Shown here piece after piece: positions 1 to 5,894 of a stretch of 8,181 nt of DNA (positions are counted from its first letter, which is position 1; each line of letters begins with the position of its first letter). The notes beneath the pieces were generated by a model. That model was given only the letters and a program-made list of their open reading frames with translations, made no database searches and was not told the DNA's origin. The DNA lies in assembly GCA_015486615.1 (NCBI GenBank), contig WFRI01000070.1, positions 1-8,181 on the forward strand, in the 5' to 3' direction. The translations under genes were made by a program, and so were the position numbers. The stretch is from Candidatus Omnitrophota bacterium. Its GTDB lineage: Bacteria > Omnitrophota > Gorgyraeia > Duberdicusellales > Duberdicusellaceae.

Positions 1-25
1 AAATAAGACAGTCTTAAAAAGTTGC
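1..25 (+). repeat. Palindromic repeat, copy 1 (cut by window edge)
   Basis: This is the right-hand 25 bp of a 31-bp repeat whose left end lies outside the window. The unit has outer arms GCAAC and GTTGC, A-rich spacers of about four bases, and an inner palindrome AAGACWGTCTT. This copy has the A centre and is identical to the matching part of copy 3 at 176-206. Four bases separate it from copy 2. Confidence 0.75.
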
Positions 26-29
26 AAAT

Positions 30-60
30 GCAACAAAACAAGACTGTCTTAAAAAGTTGC
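30..60 (+). repeat. Palindromic repeat, copy 2
   Basis: Complete 31-bp copy: GCAAC, spacer, inner palindrome AAGACTGTCTT (T centre), spacer, GTTGC. The 5-bp outer arms and the 5-bp inner arms are perfectly self-complementary, while the A-rich stretches between them do not pair, so single-stranded DNA or RNA would fold as a hairpin with an internal loop. It matches copy 3 at all but two positions. No protein-coding sense is visible. Confidence 0.85.
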
Positions 61-79
61 TTTAGGCCTGCATCTTTTG

Positions 80-172
80 GACTTACGACCTTGGACGTTC
101 GACGTTGGACGTTGGACGTTCAAGCAATAACGGCACAGGGTATATCTCAACGAAAGGCAATGCCGGGATTGG
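80..172 (+). repeat. Heptamer array with conserved 42-bp block, left copy
   Basis: Positions 80-121 hold six 7-bp units of the form GACNTNS (GACTTAC, GACCTTG, GACGTTC, GACGTTG twice, GACGTTC). After a 9-bp gap, positions 131-172 hold a 42-bp block beginning CGGCACAGGG and ending in GGGATTGG. The same array-plus-block arrangement in the same orientation occurs at 8055-8150, where the 42-bp block matches at 35 positions without gaps. Comparable heptamer arrays turn up as spurious reading frames in several uncultured bacterial groups (general knowledge). The element lies between palindrome copies 2 and 3. Its function is unknown. Confidence 0.75.
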
Positions 173-175
173 TTT

Positions 176-206
176 GCAACAAAATAAGACAGTCTTAAAA
201 AGTTGC
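176..206 (+). repeat. Palindromic repeat, copy 3
   Basis: Complete 31-bp copy with outer arms GCAAC/GTTGC and inner palindrome TAAGAC-A-GTCTTA (6-bp arms). It ends 8 bp before the -35 element of the predicted comEA promoter, with its centre about 58 bp upstream of the predicted transcription start. That position would suit an activator site, but the other copies are not next to promoters, so a dispersed repeat is the simpler reading. Confidence 0.85.
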
Positions 207-214
207 AGTAGGAT

Positions 215-242
215 TTGAAAAGTTTAATATTTACGTTATAAT
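215..242 (+). promoter_or_regulatory. Predicted sigma70-type promoter for comEA-comEC
   Basis: A -35 element TTGAAA (215-220) and a perfect -10 TATAAT (237-242) are separated by 16 bp. Transcription would start near 249, about 43 nt before the favoured comEA start codon. No strong competing promoter is seen in the region. Prediction from consensus only. Confidence 0.6.
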
Positions 243-291
243 TTACACAGAAAATTACATATTATAGGTGTCAGAAAAGATAGGGGTGAGT

Positions 292-624
292 ATGTTTAGG
301 ATTAACAGCCAGGAACGCAAAATCCTGCTGGCAATTGTTTTTTTCTTTGCGTTTAGTCTTTTGATAAGCCGGATTAAGGGCAGAAAAACAGAGATTCCGT
401 TTATAAGCAGTAAACCTGCTGTAAGACATATTCCTTTGGCAGGTATTAATTCAGCTAGTTTTGGGCAGTTAATCAGTATTCCCGGAATAGGCCCGGGCCT
501 GGCTGAAAAGATAATCAGCCGGCGCAAAGAAAAAAAATTCCAATCTTTAGAAGAATTAAAGCAGATTAAAGGCATAAAGAAGAAGAAATTCAAGATTATA
601 AAATCTTATTTGAGGCTGGATTGA
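292..624 (+). CDS. comEA: ComEA family DNA-binding protein (helix-hairpin-helix)
   Basis: Membrane-anchored receptor that binds incoming double-stranded DNA during natural transformation and hands it to the ComEC channel. From the ATG at 292 the protein has 110 residues: a short basic N-terminus, one transmembrane segment (about residues 11-26, LLAIVFFFAFSLLI), a linker, and a C-terminal pair of helix-hairpin-helix motifs. The first (about residues 52-83) has the key turn SIPGIGPGLAEKII; the second (about 85-107) is SLEELKQIKGIKKKKF. The same frame is open from a GTG at 268, but that codon has no ribosome binding site. GGTGA at 285-289, just before the ATG, matches the 3' part of the Shine-Dalgarno consensus, so I chose 292. 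The stop codon overlaps the comEC start by 4 bp (TTGA), indicating translational coupling. The domain layout matches ComEA; standalone HhH proteins are also called ComEA without proof of competence. Confidence 0.88.
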   Translation: MFRINSQERKILLAIVFFFAFSLLISRIKGRKTEIPFISSKPAVRHIPLAGINSASFGQLISIPGIGPGLAEKIISRRKEKKFQSLEELKQIKGIKKKKFKIIKSYLRLD

Positions 625-2078
625 ATTACCCAATAACCTGGATTTTCCTAAGTCTGTGTTTAGGCGCGCTGTTGGAAAACGTGTCGCTTGTTTCTTTCCC
701 TGCCTTATTTGCCCTGCTGGTTTTGGCGGTTGTTTTAGAGTTCGTATTTTACCGTTTTAGAAAATACGGATTTTCCAGGATGCTTTTGCTGGTTTGTTTT
801 GTTATACTGGCTATGCTGGGGTTTAGGCAGGCTTTGGATTTACGTTTTTCTGCGGCTGGCATTGAGCAGGGGGAGTACTTTTTCGCCGGAAAGGTGGTTT
901 CTTTTCCTATAGTCCGCGAGAACTTTGTGTCTTATAAAGTTTTAGTGGAAAAGGCAGGCAGCAAAAAACATTTTGTAAGAGTTAAAGATTATGCCCTGGT
1001 TAAAGATTATGGGGTAAGAGATGTAAAGTTTGGCAGTAGAATAGTATTTAAAGGGAGATTGGATAGGTTCGCTCATGGCAGGTTTGTAAGGTATGTTATC
1101 TGGGTTAAGAAAAAGGCGCTTTGGAGAGTTTTACAGCCGCCTTCAATATTTGAGAATACGGCTGCTGTTTTATCGGCAGGCATAAACAGAAAATTTGATA
1201 CTTATCTTTCTGTACCGGCGCGGGATTTTCTTTTGGGAGTGTTTTTAGGCCGCAGGGAATTTGTCCCCTGGCAGGTGAGAAGTTATTTTATAAATTCCGG
1301 CACAGCCCATATTTTGGCAGTAAGCGGTCTGCATGTAGGTATGGTTTATTTTCTGGCCGGTATGTCTTTGGGAATTTTAGGCCTGCGCAGGAAATTGCGT
1401 TATATTTTACTTATTCCGCTTTTGGCTATTTATGCTTTTATGTGCGGGCTAAGGCCGCCGGTTGTGCGGGCTGTGCTTATGGCGGTTATTTATTGCCTGT
1501 ATTATATTTTAGAAAGAAAACCTTTGATATTGTGTTCTTTGGCTTTAGCCGGAATAATTATTTTTCTTTTTAACCCTTTAGAATATGCTGGTATTAGTTT
1601 TATGTTATCTTTCTTGGCAGTAGCAGGGCTGATTATCGGGTTTAAGGTTGTAAAGCCTTTAAGAGTAAAGAATATTTTTCTGCGCAGGGCAGAAGATTTA
1701 CTCTTAGGATCTTTGTGGGTAAATATTTTTATTTTTCCTATTTTAAGCCATTTCTTCGGCCATTTTTGCTTTAGCGGAATAGTTGCTAACTTGGCAGTAA
1801 TTCCTTTTCTATTTTTAATCTTAGCGTTTACTTTTGTTTTTTTGCTGTTTTCTTTTATTCCGCCAGCCGGCCAGATTTTAGGAGTGGGTTTGTCTTTTAT
1901 GGTGGGAATTTTTATTAAGTTAGCGTGGTTTTTATCTTGGCAGGGAAGGGCATGCTTTCCGGCTAATCTTAATTTCTGGCAGGTTTTAGGCTATTATTTG
2001 ATATTAGGGCTGTTAATAATCAGCATTGTTAAAGGTGCAGACTTTATAAAATATCGCAGAGCCGCTGTAAAATCATAA
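621..2078 (+). CDS. comEC: ComEC/Rec2 family competence membrane channel, lacking the metallo-beta-lactamase domain
   Basis: Polytopic inner-membrane protein that forms the channel for single-stranded DNA entering the cytoplasm. It has 485 residues. The N-terminal part (about 1-175) contains membrane segments followed by a soluble OB-like DUF4131 region. The competence domain (about 180-470) is rich in membrane helices and carries the family signatures GTAHILAVSGLHVG (227-240), RPPVVRAVLMA (278-288), NPLEYAGISFMLSF (318-331) and ANLAVIPF (389-396). B. subtilis ComEC is about 775 residues because it has a C-terminal metallo-beta-lactamase domain; here the frame ends shortly after the last helix (KGADFIKYRR...), with no HxHxDH motif and no continuation downstream. 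The start is TTG at 621, overlapping the comEA stop, with GAGG five bases upstream. No ATG near the N-terminus offers a better start. It is probably co-transcribed with comEA. Confidence 0.93.
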   Translation: MNYPITWIFLSLCLGALLENVSLVSFPALFALLVLAVVLEFVFYRFRKYGFSRMLLLVCFVILAMLGFRQALDLRFSAAGIEQGEYFFAGKVVSFPIVRENFVSYKVLVEKAGSKKHFVRVKDYALVKDYGVRDVKFGSRIVFKGRLDRFAHGRFVRYVIWVKKKALWRVLQPPSIFENTAAVLSAGINRKFDTYLSVPARDFLLGVFLGRREFVPWQVRSYFINSGTAHILAVSGLHVGMVYFLAGMSLGILGLRRKLRYILLIPLLAIYAFMCGLRPPVVRAVLMAVIYCLYYILERKPLILCSLALAGIIIFLFNPLEYAGISFMLSFLAVAGLIIGFKVVKPLRVKNIFLRRAEDLLLGSLWVNIFIFPILSHFFGHFCFSGIVANLAVIPFLFLILAFTFVFLLFSFIPPAGQILGVGLSFMVGIFIKLAWFLSWQGRACFPANLNFWQVLGYYLILGLLIISIVKGADFIKYRRAAVKS

Positions 2079-2091
2079 TTTTGATTATATT

Positions 2092-2122
2092 TAGACTTTT
2101 TATGACAGTCTTGTTTTGTTGC
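2092..2122 (-). repeat. Palindromic repeat, copy 4 (inverted, degenerate)
   Basis: Read on the minus strand this matches copy 2 at 27 of 31 positions: GCAACAAAACAAGACTGTC is intact, while the far arm has decayed (GTCTA for GTTGC) and one base of the inner palindrome is changed. It lies 13 bp after the comEC stop, so copies of the family flank the comEA-comEC pair. The remaining inner stem is too weak to be a convincing terminator on its own. Confidence 0.7.
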
Positions 2123-2167
2123 AAAATCAAAAATCACCGCTAAAAAACCACTGCTGCTTTTATTATC

Positions 2168-2195
2168 TTGCTTATTTTCCCTAAAATGGTATTAT
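2168..2195 (+). promoter_or_regulatory. Predicted extended -10 promoter for the PIN-domain gene
   Basis: A -35 TTGCTT (2168-2173) lies 16 bp from a -10 TATTAT (2190-2195) that is preceded by the extended element TGG (2187-2189). The predicted start of transcription is near 2202, leaving about 35 nt of leader. AAAGGA (2227-2232) is five bases before the ATG of the next gene. This gives the PIN-domain gene its own transcription, separate from comEC. Confidence 0.55.
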
Positions 2196-2237
2196 TAATA
2201 TTTATCTTTTAGTTTGTTTTAGTTTTAAAGGACAGTT

Positions 2238-2828
2238 ATGGACGAGAAAAAAGTAGTTGTAGATACTAATATTTTTGTTAATCCGGATTCTTTTAGGATT
2301 TTAGGCAGGACATCTCAGCAGGCTTTGGAGAATTTTCTGCAGGAAGTTTCGTTAAGAAGAGGGATGAAAGTTTACTGTCCGCCTTCAGTTTACGAAGAGC
2401 TGGCAGGGTTTTTGGACCTGCCTAAAATTAAGTCTGGACTTTTGTCTTTAATAAGCAAATCTCCGCCGAAGAAATACGAAATATTTGTACCGGCAATGTT
2501 TTTTTACGAGTTTATAGAAGAAATCCGGTATAGGACTAATAAGGGCCTTAGAATTGTAGAGAAGTATATTAAGAAATCGAAATCTGGTGAAACTGAGCCG
2601 AATCTTATTAAATCCGCACGTCAGGAATACCGGGTTGCTGTCAGGGAAGGAGTAGTGGACAGCAAGGAAGATATAGACTTGCTTATTTTATCCCGGCAAT
2701 TGCATGCTTTGCTGGCTACTACGGATAAAGGATTGATTAAGTGGGCGGATAAATTAGGGATAGAAACCATTGGTTCTTCCGGCCTGTTATCTGTTATTAA
2801 TTCCTGCCCTTTGCGAAAGATTCAATAG
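2238..2828 (+). CDS. PIN-domain protein, RNA ligase partner family (UPF0278/MJ0950-like)
   Basis: Probable metal-dependent ribonuclease fold of 196 residues, close to the family's usual length of about 200. PIN-type acidic residues are visible: D9 in VVVDTNIF, E53/E54 in VYEEL, D145/D147 in EDIDLLIL and D163 in TTDKG. Stretches typical of the MJ0950/UPF0278 RNA ligase partner family are YCPPSVYEELAGFL (46-59), PPKKYEIFVPAMFFYEFIEE (76-95), NKGLRIVEKYI (101-111) and DKGLIKWADKLG (163-174). From family knowledge, this protein tends to occur in genomes that also carry an archaeal-type ATP-dependent RNA ligase; that ligase is not in the window. It has its own promoter and a good ribosome binding site (AAAGGA, spacing 5). 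Its 3' end overlaps the convergent DUF21 gene by 32 bp. The precise substrate is unknown. PIN fold is confident; the subfamily call rests on motif memory. Confidence 0.85.
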   Translation: MDEKKVVVDTNIFVNPDSFRILGRTSQQALENFLQEVSLRRGMKVYCPPSVYEELAGFLDLPKIKSGLLSLISKSPPKKYEIFVPAMFFYEFIEEIRYRTNKGLRIVEKYIKKSKSGETEPNLIKSARQEYRVAVREGVVDSKEDIDLLILSRQLHALLATTDKGLIKWADKLGIETIGSSGLLSVINSCPLRKIQ

Positions 2829-3750
2829 TTTTTTCCATAATATCATACAGCGAAACAAATCCCGCAGTTTTATTGCCTTTCTTTATTATAGCAATAGTTT
2901 CCCTTTTCTTCTGCAGGAGGGAGAATACGTCTATAAACTTTTGGCTTATACCTACTATGGTGATTTTTCGGATAAATCTGTGCCAGTCTTCTTTTTCGTT
3001 GTAGAACAAGTCGTAAATATTTATATACCCGCAAATTTTTCCGCTGCGGTAAACTGGATAACGGGTAAACCCATACTTTTTAGCAATATTCAGAATTTTC
3101 CGCCGGGAATCAATATAATCTACAGCAATAGTTTTCTGTATAGGCCTCATTACTTCTTTTATCTTGTCGTCAGAAAACCCCAGTATATCTTTTATGGCTT
3201 CTTTTTCCGACTCTTCTATAGCGCCTTGGCTGTATAAGGTGTCAGCCAGGATTTTTATATTGTCTTTGTCCCAGGTAAAGGCTGCTTTTTTAGGTATGGC
3301 TTTTAGCAGCCAGGAGGCTGTTTGGTTAATAATTACAGTTATTGGCTTTAAGACTGTATCTATTAAGGAAAACAGCCCGATAAATCTCTGAGTGAATTTA
3401 TCTTTGAATGAACGGCCGATAGTTTTAGGAAACATCTCTGCCAAGAGCAGAACAATGGGAGTAAAAAATACGCTTACTGCCAATGACGGATTGGGAACTT
3501 TTAATCTAATCAGCCACAGGGTGATAAATGTAGAACTTAAAATAATAAATATATTCGTTCCGACTAAAATAACTGTAAATATGCGTTCTGGATTTGAAGA
3601 GAATTTGGCTATATATTTTGTGTAGAGTTTGTTCTTGCTGCTTTTTTGTTTTAGGGGGTTTGTGCAGACAAAAGATATTTCTATGCCTGCTAAAAATCCG
3701 GCAAGAATTAGGAAAAGTAGACTTAAAGTTATATAAGCTAAATTCTGCAT
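2797..3750 (-). CDS. DUF21 (CNNM) and CBS-domain membrane protein, short paralogue
   Basis: Member of the HlyC/CorC/CNNM superfamily, implicated in Mg2+ or other divalent cation transport or its control. It has 317 residues: a DUF21 membrane domain (about 1-165) with hydrophobic segments near 5-24, 57-80 and 91-106, then a CBS pair (about 195-250 and 260-312). Recognisable family positions are AGIEISF (21-27, usually SGxE), GTN (64-66), AEMFPKT (104-110, usually GExxPK) and VMRPI (200-204, usually MTPR). It ends right after the second CBS domain and lacks the C-terminal CorC_HlyC domain carried by the neighbour upstream. Together with several substitutions at conserved sites this suggests a diverged partner subunit or a protein with altered gating; that is inference. 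It is the third gene of the minus-strand block, 64 bp after the full-length paralogue, with only a weak ribosome binding site. Its 3' end overlaps the convergent PIN gene. Confidence 0.87.
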   Translation of the reverse strand: MQNLAYITLSLLFLILAGFLAGIEISFVCTNPLKQKSSKNKLYTKYIAKFSSNPERIFTVILVGTNIFIILSSTFITLWLIRLKVPNPSLAVSVFFTPIVLLLAEMFPKTIGRSFKDKFTQRFIGLFSLIDTVLKPITVIINQTASWLLKAIPKKAAFTWDKDNIKILADTLYSQGAIEESEKEAIKDILGFSDDKIKEVMRPIQKTIAVDYIDSRRKILNIAKKYGFTRYPVYRSGKICGYINIYDLFYNEKEDWHRFIRKITIVGISQKFIDVFSLLQKKRETIAIIKKGNKTAGFVSLYDIMEKTIESFAKGRN

Positions 3751-3757
3751 CTCATAC

Positions 3758-3809
3758 GTTCGCTTCCGCTCAGTATTTTGCCCGGCGAACCCCGGACTTT
3801 AGCCCGGGC
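3758..3809 (-). other. GC-rich tandem hairpin element in the operon spacer
   Basis: The 64-bp spacer between the two DUF21 genes is far richer in G+C than its surroundings and can form two adjacent hairpins. One pairs GTTCGC (3758-3763) with GCGAAC (3785-3790). The other pairs 3791-3797 with 3802-3808 around a TTTA loop; in the minus-strand RNA its single non-Watson-Crick pair is an allowed G-U, whereas in plus-strand RNA it would be A-C. This favours a role in the minus-strand transcript, for example mRNA processing, stabilisation or attenuation. No U-tract follows, so it is not a typical terminator. It includes the 8-bp palindrome GCCCGGGC (3802-3809). It could instead be a dispersed intergenic repeat. 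Confidence 0.55.
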
Positions 3810-3814
3810 GGGCT

Positions 3815-5053
3815 TCATTTTAAGGTTAATATAACACTGATTATTCTGCGGGCCGAAGCCTTCTCAATGGTAAATTCCAGGTTTTTGTAAACTACCGCAT
3901 CGCCTTTACGGGGAATTTTTTCCAAGAGGCTTAATAAAAATCCGGCGATAGTATCTTCTTCTTCAGGTATATTCAGGCCAATCTCGTAATTTACATCGGC
4001 CACTAAAGCCTTTCCTGAAATCCTGTATTGCCGGCTGTTTATAGGAGTTATTTGTTCCTGAGCAGTCTCAAACTCGTCGTATATCTCGCCGAATATCTCT
4101 TCCTGAATATCTTCTATGGTGATAATTCCTGCTGTGCCGCCGTATTCGTCTATTACTATGGCTATTTTTTCTTTGCGTTCACTCAGTTCTTTTAAAAGTG
4201 TGTCTATTTTTTGGTTCTCCGGCACAAAATAGGGCTTGTGGAGAAGTTGGTCTATGGGCTTTTCCGGGTAAAGGAAAAAATCTTTGGTTTTTAGCACGCC
4301 TATTATATTATCTGTAGTTTTATCAAATACAGGGATTAGGGAATGTTTTATTTCTTTTAACGTTTTTTCTATTTCCTGTTTTGGCGAATGGATATTAACT
4401 GCTTCTATTTCTGTGCGCGGAGTCATTATTTCTCTGGCTTCGGTGTCTGTAAACTCCATAGCGTAATGAATCATATCCTGTTCTTCTTCGTCAATAATAC
4501 CGGAGTCTTTACTGGCTTTTAAAGCGGTTTTTAATTCTTCTTCAGTCAATATATCTTCTTTGCCGGGATGTTTCTGGAATAGAAACCTGAAAATACAGTT
4601 TGATGAAGCAATTATTACATTAGATATAGGCATAAATATTATTGAGAGGGTTTTTATTAGTCCGGACAGGGCTAAAGATATTATTTCCGCATTATATAAA
4701 GCAATTGTTTTCGGCAGGAGTTCTCCAAAGATTATTATTGCCAGGGTGATTATAGCTACAGACAGGGTTAGATTTGCCTTTTGAAAGAAATTTATTGTTA
4801 AGTAAACAGATAGAGAAGAAAGGCTGATATTGGCAAACATATTGCCCAGCAGTATGGTGGACAAAAGTTTGTCCGGGTGCTTTTTTAAAGCTTCTATTTG
4901 TTTTGCTTTAGGAGTGGTTTTCTTAAGTTTCTCTACCCGGATTTTGTTTAAGGAAAAAAACGCTGTTTCGCTTCCGGAAAACAGCGCAGACAAAAACAAT
5001 AGGAGCAATAACAAGACGGAATTTGTTATAAACGGCAGTATCTCAGGATGCAT
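3815..5053 (-). CDS. DUF21-CBS-CorC_HlyC membrane protein (hemolysin C/CorC/CNNM family)
   Basis: Membrane protein of the TlyC/CorB/YfjD type, linked to divalent cation (Mg2+, Co2+) transport or efflux. Its 412 residues are full length for the family. Domains in order: DUF21 membrane domain (about 8-185) with SGSET (26-30), LLGNMFANI (68-76) and FGELLPKT (109-116); two CBS domains (about 205-262 and 270-326) with MTPRT (210-214) and the signature IDEYGGTAGIITIEDI (301-316); and a C-terminal CorC_HlyC domain (about 336-411). The name 'hemolysin' is historical; no toxin role is implied. The ATG at 5053 overlaps the end of the DUF3108 gene by 11 bp and has no clear Shine-Dalgarno sequence, which points to translational coupling with the gene upstream. 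A shorter paralogue follows 64 bp downstream. Confidence 0.94.
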   Translation of the reverse strand: MHPEILPFITNSVLLLLLLFLSALFSGSETAFFSLNKIRVEKLKKTTPKAKQIEALKKHPDKLLSTILLGNMFANISLSSLSVYLTINFFQKANLTLSVAIITLAIIIFGELLPKTIALYNAEIISLALSGLIKTLSIIFMPISNVIIASSNCIFRFLFQKHPGKEDILTEEELKTALKASKDSGIIDEEEQDMIHYAMEFTDTEAREIMTPRTEIEAVNIHSPKQEIEKTLKEIKHSLIPVFDKTTDNIIGVLKTKDFFLYPEKPIDQLLHKPYFVPENQKIDTLLKELSERKEKIAIVIDEYGGTAGIITIEDIQEEIFGEIYDEFETAQEQITPINSRQYRISGKALVADVNYEIGLNIPEEEDTIAGFLLSLLEKIPRKGDAVVYKNLEFTIEKASARRIISVILTLK

Positions 5054-5771
5054 TTTTGTTTAATAATAGAATATAGCCGAATATTCCGGGGTTTTCTATT
5101 CTTAAAGGAGTTTTGTTTTTGTCCGTACTCAGCCAGAGGATAAATTTATCCTTAGGTATGCTGTTGAAAACATAAGCCTTGTATTTTTCTTTTCGGAATT
5201 TAACTTCTTTTATCCCGGCATATTCAACTTTCAAAGTAATAAGAGGCAGGTTGATTGTAAACGGCTGGCTGTAATATTTTTGGTTTAGCCTGCGGAAGTA
5301 ATAGCTTAAAAGAATAGGGTTGTGTATGGGGGGAGTTTTTGTCAGGGTTGTCTCTTTTGAGAGGATAAGCCCTTTTTTGATTATTTCTATCCTGCCGGTT
5401 TTTTGGTCGTAGATTTCTTTAATTCTTACTGTAGGCGTGCCTATCTGGCGGATTTCCCGATGGATTTCTATCGGCAGTATAGATTTTTTGTCCGCATATA
5501 TATATTCAACGTCTTTAAAACCGGGGGTTTTAGTCTGAAGAGTAAAAAACAAAACATCTTTGCCGCGCAGTTGTTTTTCTCCTGCAAATCTTAGTATAGA
5601 CGAGCCGATTTTTATCTTTTTGTAGAAAATATCGTAATGCAGTGTTTCCGGGGTTAAGTTAAATTCCTGGCAGTTTTGGGTGTTAGGCTGGCCTAAGCAT
5701 GGCCTTTGCGGGTAAACTCCGGCTGTAAATAGAAAAGCTATAAACGGTAAAATTATGCTGATATTTTTCAT
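5043..5771 (-). CDS. DUF3108 domain-containing exported protein
   Basis: Predicted periplasmic or envelope protein of 242 residues with a hydrophobic N-terminal signal sequence (about 1-19, MKNISIILPFIAFLFTAG). The remainder resembles DUF3108, mostly predicted beta strands: it opens with LHYDIFYKKIKIGSS (44-58, the family's L-x-Y-x-I-x-Y-x-G-like start), continues through repeated strand-like segments with YADKKSILPIEI (92-103), and ends with a typical LWLSTDKNKTPLRIE segment (212-226). Cysteines at 25 and 34 follow the signal region; C25 lacks a convincing lipobox. The biochemical function of DUF3108 is not established. It is the first gene of the minus-strand block, overlapping the following DUF21 gene by 11 bp, with a predicted promoter at 5867-5894. 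The ribosome binding site is weak (AAAG next to the ATG). Confidence 0.83.
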   Translation of the reverse strand: MKNISIILPFIAFLFTAGVYPQRPCLGQPNTQNCQEFNLTPETLHYDIFYKKIKIGSSILRFAGEKQLRGKDVLFFTLQTKTPGFKDVEYIYADKKSILPIEIHREIRQIGTPTVRIKEIYDQKTGRIEIIKKGLILSKETTLTKTPPIHNPILLSYYFRRLNQKYYSQPFTINLPLITLKVEYAGIKEVKFRKEKYKAYVFNSIPKDKFILWLSTDKNKTPLRIENPGIFGYILLLNKNAS

Positions 5772-5866
5772 CTTTATACGTTATACGTCCGCAGGCATCT
5801 CAGTATCCCGCTTAAGGGATTTCGGAATTTAACCTGCCAAGTCTCTTTCTTAACATTTTATTACTT

Positions 5867-5894
5867 ATTCTATAAAATATTCGGCTTTAGTCAA
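5867..5894 (-). promoter_or_regulatory. Predicted promoter for the DUF3108-DUF21-DUF21 block
   Basis: On the minus strand TTGACT (5894-5889) is followed after 16 bp by TAGAAT (5872-5867). The -35 matches five of six consensus bases, as does the -10. AT-rich sequence with two GATTATATT repeats lies immediately upstream and could act as an UP element. The predicted leader is about 90 nt. Confidence 0.5.

Noticed and set aside
1..206. A short CRISPR array formed by the 31-bp repeats.
   Set aside because: The intervals are 4 and 115 bp rather than a constant spacer length, one of them contains another repeat, the units are full palindromes, and no cas gene is present.
255..593. A 112-codon open frame on the minus strand opposite comEA.
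   Set aside because: It is antisense to a gene with clear HhH motifs and shows no recognisable domain of its own.
2092..2122. The inverted palindrome after comEC as a rho-independent terminator.
   Set aside because: In this degenerate copy the inner stem is too short and A/T-rich, and the downstream sequence is not a clean T-run.
2770..3237. A plus-strand frame of 155 codons opposite the short DUF21 gene, and similar plus-strand frames across 3164-5063.
   Set aside because: They lie opposite confidently identified DUF21/CBS genes and have no family motifs or ribosome binding sites.
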